Below are positions 34,928-45,165 of a DNA stretch of 64,000 bases, piece by piece. The DNA is taken from assembly GCF_031886125.1 (NCBI RefSeq), contig NZ_CP119391.1, positions 1,612,001 to 1,676,000 of the forward strand, given 5' to 3'. The number at the start of each line of letters is the position of its first letter. Position 1 is the stretch's first letter. Under the pieces are notes generated by a model. The model ran no database searches, was not told the DNA's origin, and saw only the letters and a program-made list of their open reading frames with translations. The position numbers and the translations under genes were made by a program. Source of the DNA: Halomonas piscis (lineage in GTDB: Bacteria > Pseudomonadota > Gammaproteobacteria > Pseudomonadales > Halomonadaceae).

Positions 34928-35455
34928 ATGCGTACGCCCAAGCTCCACGACCTTCCGCCCGCCGACGCCCCCTGGCTCGAGATCGACCTGGCCCGTCAGC
35001 GGCTTGTCCTGTGGCACGGCCGGGTGCCGGGCGAAGCCGTGGCGGTGTCGACCGGCAAGGCCGGCGCCGGCCAGCAGGACGGCAGCGGGCAAACGCCGCT
35101 GGGCTGGCACTACGTGCGCGCCGCCGTTGGCGAGAACGCGCCCCGGGAAGCGGTATTTCGCGGCCGGCGCCCGACCGGCGAGGTCTATTCCGAGGCGCTG
35201 GCGCGGGCGCACCCCGGGCGCGACTGGATTCTCGGCCGTATTCTGTGGCTGTGCGGGCTGGAGTCGGGGCGCAACCGCGGCGGCCGCGTGGATACCCAGC
35301 GTCGCTATATCTATCTGCACGGCACGCCGCCGAGCGAGCCCATGGGCGTGGCCCAGTCCCACGGCTGCGTGCGCCTGCGGCTGGATGATCTGATCAAGGT
35401 GTTCGCGCAGACGCCGCCGGGCACCCCGGTATGGCTACACGGCGGCGACGGCTGA
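34928..35455 (+). CDS. YkuD-domain protein without signal peptide (ElsL-like L,D-carboxypeptidase candidate)
   Basis: A 175-aa YkuD (L,D-transpeptidase catalytic) domain from WLEIDLARQRLVLW to the end, with active-site motif SHGCVRL (near 149-155, catalytic Cys) and upstream HGTP. There is no signal peptide or transmembrane helix, so it should stay in the cytoplasm, unlike periplasmic cross-linking L,D-transpeptidases. It lies between psrA and nagZ. Acinetobacter ElsL, a signal-less YkuD protein, is a cytoplasmic L,D-carboxypeptidase in muropeptide recycling. The nagZ neighbour fits that role here; it is an inference. Confidence 0.82.
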   Translation: MRTPKLHDLPPADAPWLEIDLARQRLVLWHGRVPGEAVAVSTGKAGAGQQDGSGQTPLGWHYVRAAVGENAPREAVFRGRRPTGEVYSEALARAHPGRDWILGRILWLCGLESGRNRGGRVDTQRRYIYLHGTPPSEPMGVAQSHGCVRLRLDDLIKVFAQTPPGTPVWLHGGDG

Positions 35456-35547
35456 GCCGGGCCGCCCTTCAGGCAGTCGGCCTGCGGCGTTTTTGACAGC
35501 CGGCAGCGATCGGCTAAAATTACGTTCCCTTTTGCAGGACTCTCACC

Positions 35548-36567
35548 ATGACGCAACCCATTGGCCCGGTCATGCTCGACCTAGAGGGGCCCGCCCTCGA
35601 CGCCGCCGAAGCGCGCCTGCTGCGCGATCCTGCGGTCGGCGGGGTTATCCTTTTTGCCCGCAACGTGGAAAGTGCCGCCCAGGTCAGCCGGCTGTGCGCC
35701 GCCATTCGCCGTCAGTGCCCGGAGCTGCTGATCGCCGTGGATCAGGAAGGCGGCCGGGTACAGCGGCTGCGCCAGGGAGTGACTCGCCTGCCGCCCATGG
35801 CCAGGCTGGGCGAGCGTTTTGCCATCGCCCCCGAAGAGGGGACGGCGCTTGCCAGGGACGCCGGCTGGCTGCTGGGCATGGAAATGGCCGCCTGCGGGCT
35901 GGATCTTACCTTTGCCCCGGTGCTGGACGTCGATACCGGCTTTTCCAGCGTCATTGGCGATCGCAGCTTCGCCGGCGACCCGGAGCACGTCGCGGTGCTG
36001 GGCGAGGCCTTTGTTCTGGGGCTGCACGAGGCGGGCATGGCGGCGGTGGGCAAGCACTTTCCCGGCCACGGCGGCGTCGCCGCGGACTCCCACCGGGAGC
36101 TGCCCGTCGACGAGCGGCCGCTGGCCGAGCTCAAGGCCCGGGATCTGGTGCCCTTTGCCCGGCTGGCCGGAAAGCTCGACGGCGTGATGCCGGCCCACGT
36201 GATCTATAGCGCCTTTGACCCCCGCCCGGCGGGATTTTCCCCCAGCTGGCTTGGCATGCTGCGCGAGTCGCTGGGCTTCAAGGGCTGCATCTTCTCCGAC
36301 GATCTGAGCATGGCCGGGGCCCGCGAAGCGGGCGGCCCGGCGGCGCGCGCCGAGGCGGCGCTGAAGGCCGGCTGCGATACGCTGCTGGTGTGCAACGACC
36401 GCGAAGCGGCCAGGGAGGTCGTGGCGGTCTGTCGGGAGCGCCAGACCCGTCGTCCGGCCAAGCTGCGCTACGGCCGAGCGCGCCCCGAACTTGACGCGCT
36501 GCCGGCGCTCAACCGCTGGCGCCGTGCACGCGCCCGCCTCGAAGCGCTGGCCGACAGCGGCGCCTGA
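35548..36567 (+). CDS. nagZ: Beta-N-acetylglucosaminidase NagZ
   Basis: A 339-aa cytoplasmic family 3 glycosidase that removes GlcNAc from GlcNAc-anhydroMurNAc peptides in cell wall recycling. Motifs: VDQEGGRVQRLR near 66-77, DRSFAGDPEHVA, AVGKHFPGHGGVAADSHRELP near 165-185 with the catalytic Asp-His dyad, and FSDDLSMAGA with the nucleophile Asp. No signal peptide. It follows the signal-less YkuD protein, which may act on the same pool of muropeptides. Confidence 0.96.
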   Translation: MTQPIGPVMLDLEGPALDAAEARLLRDPAVGGVILFARNVESAAQVSRLCAAIRRQCPELLIAVDQEGGRVQRLRQGVTRLPPMARLGERFAIAPEEGTALARDAGWLLGMEMAACGLDLTFAPVLDVDTGFSSVIGDRSFAGDPEHVAVLGEAFVLGLHEAGMAAVGKHFPGHGGVAADSHRELPVDERPLAELKARDLVPFARLAGKLDGVMPAHVIYSAFDPRPAGFSPSWLGMLRESLGFKGCIFSDDLSMAGAREAGGPAARAEAALKAGCDTLLVCNDREAAREVVAVCRERQTRRPAKLRYGRARPELDALPALNRWRRARARLEALADSGA

Positions 36568-36637
36568 CCGGACGCCGCTGCGTCACGGCTGCCGCTTTTA
36601 TCTTCTCGACTTTCGTTTTCAACACCCAGGACCCCGC

Positions 36638-37231
36638 ATGCAAGATCTGCACATGGCCAAGCTGGACAAACAAGCGCTCGAGTCCCGGGACTCGATGCGC
36701 ACGCTGATGGACGAAGCCGACTGCCTGATCCCCCAGGCCCGGGTGGAGCAGGCGCTGGACCGCATGGCTGAAGCCATCACCCGGGACCTGGGGGACAAGC
36801 TGCCGGTGTTCTACTGCGTGATGAACGGCGGGCTGATCACCACCGGGCATCTGCTGACTCGGCTGGGGTTTCCGCTGGAAGTGGACTATCTCCACGCGAC
36901 CCGCTACCGCAGCCGGCTATCCGGCGGCGAGCTGTTCTGGCGGGTCTCGCCGGAGATTCCCATGGCCGGGCGCCACGTGGTCATCGTCGATGACATTCTC
37001 GACGAGGGCGCCACCCTGGCCGCGATTCTCGATTACTGCCGCCAGGCGCGGGCGGCAAGCGTGACCACCGCGGTGCTGGTGGACAAGCAGCACGAGCGCA
37101 AGGCCGTGCCCGACCTCAGCGCCGACTACTGCGGCCTGGCCGTGGCCGATCGCTACGTGTTCGGCTTCGGCATGGACTACAAGGGCTACTGGCGCAACGC
37201 CCCGGGGATCTTTGCTCCCAAGGGGCTTTAG
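36638..37231 (+). CDS. Hypoxanthine-guanine phosphoribosyltransferase
   Basis: A 197-aa type I PRTase with PRPP loop HVVIVDDILDEGATL (near 109-123) and MNGGLITTGHLL near the N terminus, of the Hpt-like group found downstream of nagZ in gammaproteobacteria. It should convert hypoxanthine and/or guanine to nucleotides. The start is ATG 36638 (MQDLHMAKLD); an in-frame ATG lies 15 nt later. It is distinct from the gpt at 25613 and thus a second purine salvage enzyme. It is convergent with ppsR. Confidence 0.9.
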   Translation: MQDLHMAKLDKQALESRDSMRTLMDEADCLIPQARVEQALDRMAEAITRDLGDKLPVFYCVMNGGLITTGHLLTRLGFPLEVDYLHATRYRSRLSGGELFWRVSPEIPMAGRHVVIVDDILDEGATLAAILDYCRQARAASVTTAVLVDKQHERKAVPDLSADYCGLAVADRYVFGFGMDYKGYWRNAPGIFAPKGL

Positions 37232-37251
37232 CCAGAGCGTTGGCGCGGTGG

Positions 37252-38085
37252 TTAGCGCGGCGAAAAGCGCCGTACCAGCCCGGTTTCGGCAATCATGCGG
37301 GTAGAGATTTCCTCCACGGAGAAGCGCGTGGTGTCGATGCTGGGAATGTTCAGCGAGCGATAAAGCGACTCCGTTTGCTCCACCTCCTGCAGGCACTGGT
37401 CCATGGAGCTGTAGCGGCTGTTGGGCCGGCGCTCGTGGCGAATGGCCGCCAGCCGCCGGGCGTCGATGGTCAGGCCGAACAGCTTATGGTGATGCTTGGC
37501 CAGAAAGCGGGGCAGCTTCAGCACGCCGTCCTCGTCCTGATCGTCTTCGGTAAGCGGATAGTTGGCCGCGCGAATGCCGAACTGCAGCGCGAGATACAGC
37601 GACGTCGGCGTTTTGCCGCAGCGCGACACGCCGATCAGGATAATGTCGGCCTCGTCATACTGGTGGGTGCGCGCGCCGTCGTCGTTGTCTAGGGCAAAGT
37701 GTACCGAGTGGATACGATCCATGTAGACGTCGTCGCTGCCGATGGCGTGGGTGCTGCCCACGCTGTAGGACGAGTGCGTGGCGAGCTCTTCTTCCAGCGG
37801 GGCGAGAAAGGTGGAAAACACGTCGACCTTGAAGCACGGCGCGGCGCGAATCACCTCGCGAATGACTTCGTCGACGATGGTGTCGATGACGATCGGCCGG
37901 TTGCCGTCGCGCGCGGCGGTGGCTTCGATCACGCCGGCCAGCTCCTCGGCTTTTTCCACGGTGTCCACGTAGGGCTTGGTCAGCATGGTGATCTCGATGC
38001 CCCGGAACTGCGCCAGCAGGCTGCGGCCCAGGCTTTCGGCGGTAATGCCGGTGCCGTCGGAAATAAAAAAGGCGGTGCGGGTCAT
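37252..38085 (-). CDS. ppsR: PEP synthase regulatory protein (kinase/pyrophosphorylase)
   Basis: A 277-aa DUF299-family bifunctional enzyme that inactivates PEP synthase by ADP-dependent phosphorylation of a Thr next to the catalytic His and reactivates it by Pi-dependent dephosphorylation. P-loop [15 protein letters not shown] near 152-166 and N-terminal [17 protein letters not shown] are typical. The start is ATG 38085. It is divergent from its target ppsA across 263 nt, the standard gammaproteobacterial arrangement. Confidence 0.95.
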   Translation of the reverse strand: MTRTAFFISDGTGITAESLGRSLLAQFRGIEITMLTKPYVDTVEKAEELAGVIEATAARDGNRPIVIDTIVDEVIREVIRAAPCFKVDVFSTFLAPLEEELATHSSYSVGSTHAIGSDDVYMDRIHSVHFALDNDDGARTHQYDEADIILIGVSRCGKTPTSLYLALQFGIRAANYPLTEDDQDEDGVLKLPRFLAKHHHKLFGLTIDARRLAAIRHERRPNSRYSSMDQCLQEVEQTESLYRSLNIPSIDTTRFSVEEISTRMIAETGLVRRFSPR

Positions 38086-38348
38086 GTTGAGTATCCTGAA
38101 TCGTGCGGTGTGAGGCTTGCCGGTCAAGGGCGTCGGCAAGGATAGCACGGCAGCGCCGCCGGCCGATGACTACAGGAAACCCGGAAATTGCCGTTCTGTT
38201 GTAAATCTCCTCCACCGGGTTAGCGATTCGACCAATGGCTAAGGCGCCGGCCGGGTGTTAAGGTTGCCCACCTAAAATCGTTGGCGGCGCGGCGGCCGGG
38301 TGTGCCGCCGTCAAAATGTCGTGGCAAATATCAGTGCGAGGGGGTTGC
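38086..38348. other. ppsR-ppsA divergent intergenic region
   Basis: The gap holds an inverted repeat TTAGC-N13-GCTAA (38220-38242) and an AT-rich -10-like TAAAAT (38273-38278) toward ppsA. No Cra-type site is obvious. No gene is seen. Confidence 0.4.
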
Positions 38349-40721
38349 GTGGAAAACTACATTCTATGGTTCGATGAACTGGGCATGGCCGATGTCGAGC
38401 GCGTCGGCGGTAAAAACGCCTCGCTTGGCGAGATGATTTCGAACCTGTCGGAAGTGGGGGTGACCGTCCCCGGCGGCTTTGCCACCACCGCCTACGCGTA
38501 TCGCGAATTTCTTTCCCACGAAGGGCTGAACGAGCGTATCAACGAGCGGCTCAGGCGTCTCGACGTGGACGACGTCAAGGCCCTGGCCGATGCCGGGCGC
38601 GATATCCGCCAGTGGATCATCGACACGCCCTTGCCGCCCAACTTCGAAGCGGCGCTGGAGAGCGCCTACGCGGCGCTTCAGGCGCGCCACCCTAACCTCA
38701 AGGCCGCCGTGCGCAGCTCGGCTACCGCCGAAGACCTGCCCGATGCTTCCTTCGCCGGGCAGCAGGAAACCTTCCTCAACATCGAGGGTCTGGCCAACAT
38801 CAAGCGCGCGGTGCACGAAGTCTTTGCCTCGCTGTTCAACGACCGCGCGATCTCCTACCGCGTACACCGCGGCTATGCCCACGAGAACGTGGCGCTGTCC
38901 GCCGGCATCCAGAAGATGGTGCGCTCGGAAACCGGCGCGGCGGGCGTCATGTTTACCCTGGATACCGAGTCCGGCTACCGCGACGCGGTGTTTGTCACCG
39001 CCTCCTGGGGGCTTGGGGAAACCGTCGTCCAGGGGGCCGTCAACCCCGACGAGTTTTACGTCCACAAGCCCACTCTGGCCGCGGGTCGGCCGGCGGTGCT
39101 GCGCCGCAATCTGGGCTCCAAACGTATCAAGATGGTCTACGGCGAGGACGCCAGCGCCGGCAAGTCGGTCGAGACCGTCGAGGTCGCCCCCCAGGAGCGC
39201 AACCGCTTTTGCCTGAGCGATGACCAGGTCATGGCGCTGGCCCGCCAGGCGGTCACCATCGAGGAGCACTATCACCGGCCCATGGATATCGAATGGGCGC
39301 TGGACGGCGACGACGGCGAGCTCTACATCGTCCAGGCGCGCCCGGAAACCGTGGTCTCCCAGCAGGAAGGCGGCCGCCTGGAGCGCTTCACCCTGAAAGA
39401 GAAGGGCCGCACGCTGATCAGCGGCCGGGCCATCGGTCAGCGCATCGGCAGCGGGGCGGTCAAGGTAGTGGAAACCCCGGACGATATGGACAAGATCCAC
39501 GACGGCGACGTGCTGGTCACCGACATGACCGACCCCGACTGGGAGCCGGTGATGAAGCGCGCCTCGGCCATCGTGACCAACCGCGGCGGACGCACCTGCC
39601 ACGCGGCGATTATCGCCCGGGAGCTGGGCATTCCCGCCGTGGTGGGCTGCACCGACGCCACCGAGCAGCTGCACGAGGGCGTGGACGTCACCGTCTCCTG
39701 CGCCGAGGGCGATACCGGTCAGGTCTACGAAGGCCTGCTGGCGTTTGACCGCAAGGTATCAAGTATCGACGCCATGCCCGAGCTTGCGTTCGACATCATG
39801 ATGAACGTGGGCAACCCCGACCGCGCGTTCAACTTTGCCGGGCTGCCCGGCGCCGGCGTGGGGCTGGCGCGCCTTGAGTTCATTATCAACCGCATGATCG
39901 GCGTGCACCCCAAGGCGCTGATGGACTACGCCACCCTGCCCGCCGACCTGCAGCAGATCATCGATCTGCGCACCGCCGGCTACGACGATCCGGTGAGCTT
40001 CTACGTGGACAAGCTGGTGGAAGGGATCTCCACCCTGGCGGCGGCGTTCTACCCCAAGCGAGTCATCGTGCGGCTGTCCGACTTCAAGTCCAACGAGTAC
40101 GAAAACCTCATCGGCGGCAAGCTTTACGAGCCCGGCGAAGAAAACCCCATGATCGGCTTTCGCGGCGCCTCGCGCTACGTATCCGACGCCTTCCGCCCGT
40201 GCTTCGAGCTGGAGTGCCGGGCGCTGGCCCGGGTGCGCGACGAGATGGGGCTGGATAACGTCGAAGTCATGGTGCCGTTTGTGCGCACGCCGGAAGAAGC
40301 CGAAGAGGTCGTGGAGCTGCTCGCCGCCAACGGGCTCAGGCGTGGCGATCGCGGCCTGAAGGTCATCATGATGTGCGAGCTGCCGGCCAACGCCCTGCTG
40401 GCGGACGAGTTCCTCGAGCACTTTGACGGCTTTTCCATCGGCTCCAACGACCTGACCCAGCTGACCCTGGGGCTCGATCGCGACTCGGGCATCGTCGCGC
40501 ATCTGTTCGACGAGCGTAACGAGGCGGTGAAAAAGATGCTGGCCATGGCGATCCAGGCGTGCAAGGCTCAGGGCAAGTACGTCGGCATCTGCGGGCAGGG
40601 GCCGTCGGACTACCCGGACTTTGCCAAGTGGCTCATGGAGCAGGGGATCGACTCGGTCTCGCTCAACCCCGATGCGGTGCTGGACACTTGGCTGATGCTG
40701 GCCGGGGAAACCCAACGCTAG
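38349..40721 (+). CDS. ppsA: Phosphoenolpyruvate synthase
   Basis: A 790-aa PEP synthase (pyruvate, water dikinase) for gluconeogenesis from pyruvate. An ATP-grasp N-terminal domain (about 1-340, [20 protein letters not shown]), a swivelling phosphohistidine domain with H418 in [14 protein letters not shown], and a C-terminal PEP-binding TIM barrel with [16 protein letters not shown] and GICGQGPSD near the end. GTG 38349 ([12 protein letters not shown]), preceded by GAGGGGG, is preferred over ATG 38316, which has no ribosome-binding site. T416 in GGRTCH is the PpsR target position. A terminator follows at 40738-40764. Confidence 0.96.
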   Translation: MENYILWFDELGMADVERVGGKNASLGEMISNLSEVGVTVPGGFATTAYAYREFLSHEGLNERINERLRRLDVDDVKALADAGRDIRQWIIDTPLPPNFEAALESAYAALQARHPNLKAAVRSSATAEDLPDASFAGQQETFLNIEGLANIKRAVHEVFASLFNDRAISYRVHRGYAHENVALSAGIQKMVRSETGAAGVMFTLDTESGYRDAVFVTASWGLGETVVQGAVNPDEFYVHKPTLAAGRPAVLRRNLGSKRIKMVYGEDASAGKSVETVEVAPQERNRFCLSDDQVMALARQAVTIEEHYHRPMDIEWALDGDDGELYIVQARPETVVSQQEGGRLERFTLKEKGRTLISGRAIGQRIGSGAVKVVETPDDMDKIHDGDVLVTDMTDPDWEPVMKRASAIVTNRGGRTCHAAIIARELGIPAVVGCTDATEQLHEGVDVTVSCAEGDTGQVYEGLLAFDRKVSSIDAMPELAFDIMMNVGNPDRAFNFAGLPGAGVGLARLEFIINRMIGVHPKALMDYATLPADLQQIIDLRTAGYDDPVSFYVDKLVEGISTLAAAFYPKRVIVRLSDFKSNEYENLIGGKLYEPGEENPMIGFRGASRYVSDAFRPCFELECRALARVRDEMGLDNVEVMVPFVRTPEEAEEVVELLAANGLRRGDRGLKVIMMCELPANALLADEFLEHFDGFSIGSNDLTQLTLGLDRDSGIVAHLFDERNEAVKKMLAMAIQACKAQGKYVGICGQGPSDYPDFAKWLMEQGIDSVSLNPDAVLDTWLMLAGETQR

Positions 40722-40737
40722 CAAGAGCGCTGAACGT

Positions 40738-40764
40738 ACGCCCGGCCATGCGCCGGGCGTTTTG
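40738..40764 (+). terminator. Intrinsic terminator after ppsA
   Basis: ACGCCCGG (40738-40745) pairs with CCGGGCGT (40753-40760), followed by TTTT. It lies 17 nt after the ppsA stop. Confidence 0.85.
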
Positions 40765-40804
40765 CTTTATACGCCTGCCTGACACACGGAGGAGGACAGT
40801 CCTC

Positions 40805-42634
40805 ATGGCGCGCCTGGGAAGACATCTGCTGCCGCTTGGCCTGCTGCTAGTGCCGCTTGCGGCTCCCGGCTTTGACTATCAAGCGCCGTCGCTGAGCCCC
40901 GAGCCGGCGTCCGGCCTTGAGGAAAAGCCCGGCTGGGCGACAGAGTCCTTTGCCGTGGTGGCCGCCAACCCGCTGGCAGCGGATGCCGGCAATCAGATAC
41001 TCGCGGCCGGCGGCAGCGCCGTTGACGCCGCCGTTGCCGTGCAGATGGTGCTGGCGCTGGTGGAGCCGCAGTCCAGCGGTATTGGCGGGGGCGGTTTCAT
41101 GATGCATTTTGACGGCGGCGACATTACCGCCTTCGACGGCCGGGAAACCGCGCCGGCGGGCGCTGACGAAACGCTGTTTTTGGACGATCAGGGCGAGCCC
41201 CTGGCGTTCATGGACGCCGTGACCAGCGGCCGCTCGGTGGGCGTGCCGGGCATTGTCAGGATGCTGGAGAAAGCCCACGACGAATACGGCGAGCTTGACT
41301 GGGAAACGCTGTTTGTACCGGCTATCACCCTGGCGGAAAACGGCTTTGAGGTAAGCGAGCGGCTGCATCGGAGCCTGGCCAACGACGACCGTCTGGCGGA
41401 AGACTCGGCGGCCCGGGCCTTTTACTACCCCAAGGACGGCGAGCCCCTGGCCGTGGGCGAGACGCTGACCAACCCCGCGCTCGCCGCCGTCCTTGGCGAT
41501 ATCGCCGAAAACGGCAGCCGGGCGTTTTACCGGGGCGAGGTGGCCAAGGATCTGGCCGAGCGGGTGCAGTCGCAGGAAGTGCCCGGCTCCCTGGCGGTGG
41601 AAGATCTAAAGAGCTACGAGGCCAGGGCGCGCGAGCCGCTCTGCACGCCCTGGCAGCAGTGGACGGTATGCGGCTTTCCGCCGCCGTCCTCGGGCCATCT
41701 GACGGTGATGCAAATCCTCGGGATGATGGACGAAGAGCCCATGGCCGAGGCGCCGCTGGATGCCGGCGCGCCCAGCGACGACTGGCTGCACCGCTTTCTG
41801 GAAGCCTCGCGGCTGGCGTTCGCCGACCGCAACCGCTACGTCGGCGATCCGGCCTTTGTCGATGCCCCCGGCGGAGACTGGCAGAGCCTGCTGGCGCCGG
41901 CGTATCTGGAGCAGCGCGCCGGGCTGGTCGTCAGTGACCAAAGTCTGGGTGACGACGTCGAGCCTGGCGATCCCGGCGAGCTTGCGACGAGCCTGGCTAC
42001 CCCGCCGCGTCAGCCGGAATACGGCACCAGCCACGTCAGCATCATCGATGCCGAGGGCCACGCCGTGGCCCTGACCGCCTCCATCGAGCAGGCCTTTGGC
42101 GCGCGGATCATGGCCGACGGCGGCACCGGCCTTGACGGCGGCTATCTGCTCAACAACGAGCTGACCGATTTTTCGTTCATTCCCACCGTCGACGGCAAGC
42201 CGGTGGCCAACCGGGTACAGCCGGGCAAGCGTCCGCGTTCCAGCATGAGCCCCACGCTGGTGTTCGAGCACGATGAAGAAAGCGAGGGCGAGTACGAGAC
42301 GGGCGCGCTGGTGGCAACCCTTGGCAGCCCCGGCGGCGCGGCGATTATTCCCTACGTGGCGCAGACCCTGGTGGCGCTGCGCGACTGGGGGCTCGACGCC
42401 CAGCAGGCGCTCGCGCTGCCCCATGCGTTGACCCTGGGCGGCGATGTCGTCTACGTAGAAAAGGACCGCCTGCCGGAGATCACTCGGGAGGCGCTGCGCA
42501 AGCGCGGCCATACGCTCAGCGAGCGCGAGCTCTCCAGCGGCCTGGGCGTGCTGGTACGCCAGCCGGACGATACCCTGTATGGCGGCGCTGACCCCCGCCG
42601 GGAAGGCGTGGTAAAGGGGGACGAGCCCGACTGA
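40805..42634 (+). CDS. ggt: Gamma-glutamyltranspeptidase
   Basis: A 609-aa Ntn-hydrolase precursor that is exported and self-cleaves before the nucleophile T408 (YGTSHVSIID) into large and small subunits. It cleaves gamma-glutamyl bonds of glutathione and related peptides in the periplasm. The signal peptide covers residues 1-21 (HLLPLGLLLVPLAAPG). Other family blocks are EPQSSGIGGGGFM and SPGGAAIIPYV. Start ATG 40805 follows GGAGGA. Its end is 3 nt from the convergent glycerophosphodiesterase gene. Confidence 0.95.
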   Translation: MARLGRHLLPLGLLLVPLAAPGFDYQAPSLSPEPASGLEEKPGWATESFAVVAANPLAADAGNQILAAGGSAVDAAVAVQMVLALVEPQSSGIGGGGFMMHFDGGDITAFDGRETAPAGADETLFLDDQGEPLAFMDAVTSGRSVGVPGIVRMLEKAHDEYGELDWETLFVPAITLAENGFEVSERLHRSLANDDRLAEDSAARAFYYPKDGEPLAVGETLTNPALAAVLGDIAENGSRAFYRGEVAKDLAERVQSQEVPGSLAVEDLKSYEARAREPLCTPWQQWTVCGFPPPSSGHLTVMQILGMMDEEPMAEAPLDAGAPSDDWLHRFLEASRLAFADRNRYVGDPAFVDAPGGDWQSLLAPAYLEQRAGLVVSDQSLGDDVEPGDPGELATSLATPPRQPEYGTSHVSIIDAEGHAVALTASIEQAFGARIMADGGTGLDGGYLLNNELTDFSFIPTVDGKPVANRVQPGKRPRSSMSPTLVFEHDEESEGEYETGALVATLGSPGGAAIIPYVAQTLVALRDWGLDAQQALALPHALTLGGDVVYVEKDRLPEITREALRKRGHTLSERELSSGLGVLVRQPDDTLYGGADPRREGVVKGDEPD

Positions 42635-42637
42635 CGC

Positions 42638-44545
42638 CTAGCGTCGCAGCCAGCTGTGAAACTTGAGCAGAAGCAGGCCGGCGTCGCCGAGCTGACGGCG
42701 TTCGGCAAGCAGGGCGGCCAGGCGTTCCGGGTAGTCGGTGATGATGGCGTCTGCGCCCATGTCGATCAGCGTGGCCATGCGCTTGGGACTATTGACCGTC
42801 CAGGCGTGGACTTCGTAGCCGTAGGTCGTTGCCAGGCGCATTTCGTCTTCGGTGATGCGGTTGTGCCGCAGGCCCAGGGCATCGAAGCCGTACCGGTCCA
42901 GGGTGCCGGGCAGTACCAGCTGGGCCAACAGGGTGGTGCGCAGCGCCGGCGCCAGCTGCTTGACCCGGCGCACCAGCGTCGGCGACAGCGAGGCAATGCG
43001 CATTTCCCGGCGCGCATCGGGGTAGCCGCAGCGGCCCAGGGCGGCGATCGGCTCGTCGGCGTCGGCCCAGCAGGCGTAGCGGGTATCGGTTTCGCGGTTC
43101 AGCGCCGTCAGTACCTCCTGTGCCAGAGCCGTGCCGCGGCCGGGCGCAGGCTTGAGCTCGATCATCAGCCCGAGCTGGCCGCGGGTGGCGTCAAGCACCT
43201 GATCCAGGGTAGGAATACGCTCGCCGCGAAAGTCGTGGCCGAACCAGCTGCCGATGTCGAAGTTGGCCAGCTCCTCCCGCGTCAGGTCGCCGACGTGGCG
43301 CGGATCGCCGGTCAGCCGGGCAAGGCTGCTGTCGTGATACACCATGACCACGTCGTCGGCGCTCAGGCGCACGTCAAGCTCCACGGCGTCGGCGCCGTCC
43401 TTCACCGCCTGGCGAAAGGCCGACAGCGTGTTTTCCGGCGCGCGCTTGGAGCTGCCCCGGTGGGCGATGATGGCGACGTCGTCGTTGAGCTCGAAGCTGC
43501 CCAGGATCCACCAGGCCTGCAGTGCGGCGATCGCAATGACGGCAAACTCCACCGCCCAGGCCAGTCTCCCCGCTCGGGTGCCCGAGGGCGTGGGGGCGTA
43601 TTCCCGGCCCCGGGCAAGCTGCATGTAAAGGCACGCCGAGAGCAGCGCATTGACCGCAATACCGGCAAAGGTCAAGGCAAGAGTGAGCAGCACATAGGCC
43701 GTGAGGTAGGCCAGCATCGCCGGGAGCAGCACCCTGTGGTACTCGGGCAGCCAGTCCAGCAGCGGGGCAAACAGCGCATCGAACGCCAGGGTGGCGAGTA
43801 TCGGCAGCGCGATGATGCCGACAAGTACGGCCAGCACGGCGGCGGCAATGGAGCGGTGCCAGCCTCGGGTCAGCGCGACGCTGCGGGAAAGCGCGCGGCG
43901 GGGCGAGGCGTTTTCCAGCGCCACCAGCGGCAGCGCCAGCAGCCAGCGCAGGTAAAGCCGGCCGGCAAGCCAGGCCCAAAGCGCCAGCAGCGGCAGCGCG
44001 CAGGCAATGAAATACCATAGCTCCGCCGGGCGCACTTTTTGCAGGTAGTAAGTCTCAAGCCCGCCAAGCCAGGCGTCGTAAAGCCAGGCAAGGCCCGCCA
44101 TGAACGGCGCCAGCAGCAAAAGGTGGCTGCCCACCTGCAGCACCACCAAACCGATAAGCGCCGGCAGGCGCCGGGTGCCGTGCCACAGCGCTTCCAGCGT
44201 CAGGCGGTAGTGGTTCTGGTGACGCTGGCTCAGGGCAATGTGCAGCATGCCCGCCTGCTGCCAGTAGAGCAGGCCAAACGCCAGGCCCTGCACGGCAAGA
44301 GCGCCGCTCAGCCCCGCCGGGGTAAAAAGCAGCGCCACCAGCGTATCCGTGGTGACCACATCCGTGCCGATACGCGCGTACAGCGCCCGTGTAATCCCGC
44401 CGATGCCCGGCAGCACCAGAGTGGAGGCCAGCAGGGTGAACAGCAGGTGGAAGGCAATCAGCGCGCGCAGGCGGCCGCGAAAAAGGCGCCAGAGAGAAGC
44501 GCCGAGCTGATTCAGCGGCCCGGCGCGTGACGACATAAAAGGCAT
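42638..44545 (-). CDS. Membrane-anchored glycerophosphodiester phosphodiesterase
   Basis: A 635-aa two-part protein. The N-terminal ~350 residues form a polytopic membrane domain (GPDPase_memb type, about eight hydrophobic segments); the C-terminal ~250 residues are a GDPD barrel with IIAHRGSSKRAPENT near 368-382, VELDVRLSADDVVMVYHD and ELKPAPGRG. It hydrolyses glycerophosphodiesters, perhaps lipid-derived, at the membrane. It is a paralogue of the soluble GDPD at 4086. ATG 44545 is used; ATG 44536 is an alternative and neither has a strong Shine-Dalgarno. It lies 18 nt after rraA on the same strand. Confidence 0.9.
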   Translation of the reverse strand: MPFMSSRAGPLNQLGASLWRLFRGRLRALIAFHLLFTLLASTLVLPGIGGITRALYARIGTDVVTTDTLVALLFTPAGLSGALAVQGLAFGLLYWQQAGMLHIALSQRHQNHYRLTLEALWHGTRRLPALIGLVVLQVGSHLLLLAPFMAGLAWLYDAWLGGLETYYLQKVRPAELWYFIACALPLLALWAWLAGRLYLRWLLALPLVALENASPRRALSRSVALTRGWHRSIAAAVLAVLVGIIALPILATLAFDALFAPLLDWLPEYHRVLLPAMLAYLTAYVLLTLALTFAGIAVNALLSACLYMQLARGREYAPTPSGTRAGRLAWAVEFAVIAIAALQAWWILGSFELNDDVAIIAHRGSSKRAPENTLSAFRQAVKDGADAVELDVRLSADDVVMVYHDSSLARLTGDPRHVGDLTREELANFDIGSWFGHDFRGERIPTLDQVLDATRGQLGLMIELKPAPGRGTALAQEVLTALNRETDTRYACWADADEPIAALGRCGYPDARREMRIASLSPTLVRRVKQLAPALRTTLLAQLVLPGTLDRYGFDALGLRHNRITEDEMRLATTYGYEVHAWTVNSPKRMATLIDMGADAIITDYPERLAALLAERRQLGDAGLLLLKFHSWLRR

Positions 44546-44563
44546 GGCGAGTGGACCCGGGGG

Positions 44564-45061
44564 TTACAGCGAAAGTTCCCGTTCGGCAACCAGGATGCCG
44601 TTGCTGTCGGCATACAGCCATTGGCCGGGGGCGACCCGGGTGCCGGCGATGTCCACCGCCACGTCCCGGGTGCCTTCGCCGCGCTTGTGGCTCTTGCGCG
44701 GGTGGCGGCCCAGCGCCTGAATGCCGATGGGCAGGGTGGCCAGCACGTCGACGTCGCGCACGCAGCCGTACATGACAATGCCGGCCCAGCCGTTGGCCAC
44801 GGCTTTTTCCGCAAGCATGTCGCCAAGCATGGCGCAGCGGTGCGAGCCGCCGCCGTCGACTACCAGCACGGCGCCGTTGCCGGGCTCGCTGACCGCTTCG
44901 CGCACCCGGGAGTTGTCTTCAAAGCAGGTGACGGTGCGCACCGGGCCGGCAAAGGCGGTGACGTCGCCAAAGCTGCTGAACGGTGCCTGGATGACTTGAG
45001 CGTCCGGATAGGCGTCGCAGATATCCGGGGTCACGATGCGGGTTGGGTCGAGAGCCGTCAT
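44564..45061 (-). CDS. rraA: RraA-family protein (RNase E activity regulator type)
   Basis: A 165-aa member of the RraA fold. The core contains GNGAVLVVDGGGSHRCAMLGDMLAEKAVANGWAG and YGCVRDVD, with the R-D metal-binding pattern shared with hydroxy-oxoglutarate aldolases. E. coli RraA binds RNase E and inhibits mRNA decay; aldolase activity is also known in the wider family, so annotation as regulator is by similarity. The start ATG 45061 (MTALDPTRIVTPDI) fits the family N terminus. It follows the acnB terminator. Confidence 0.88.
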   Translation of the reverse strand: MTALDPTRIVTPDICDAYPDAQVIQAPFSSFGDVTAFAGPVRTVTCFEDNSRVREAVSEPGNGAVLVVDGGGSHRCAMLGDMLAEKAVANGWAGIVMYGCVRDVDVLATLPIGIQALGRHPRKSHKRGEGTRDVAVDIAGTRVAPGQWLYADSNGILVAERELSL

Positions 45062-45100
45062 GGCGGGCAATACCTCCAGGGGAATATTGATTAAAGACAA

Positions 45101-45130
45101 TAAAAAGCCCCGACCCGAACGGATCGGGCC
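45101..45130 (-). terminator. Intrinsic terminator after acnB
   Basis: On the minus strand, CCCGATCC-GTTC-GGGTCGGG (45128-45109, one G-T pair) is followed by GC and TTTTT (45106-45102). It separates acnB from rraA. Confidence 0.85.
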
Positions 45131-45165
45131 GGAGCGTCAAAGGCTCAATGTCTGGGCGCTTGCGG

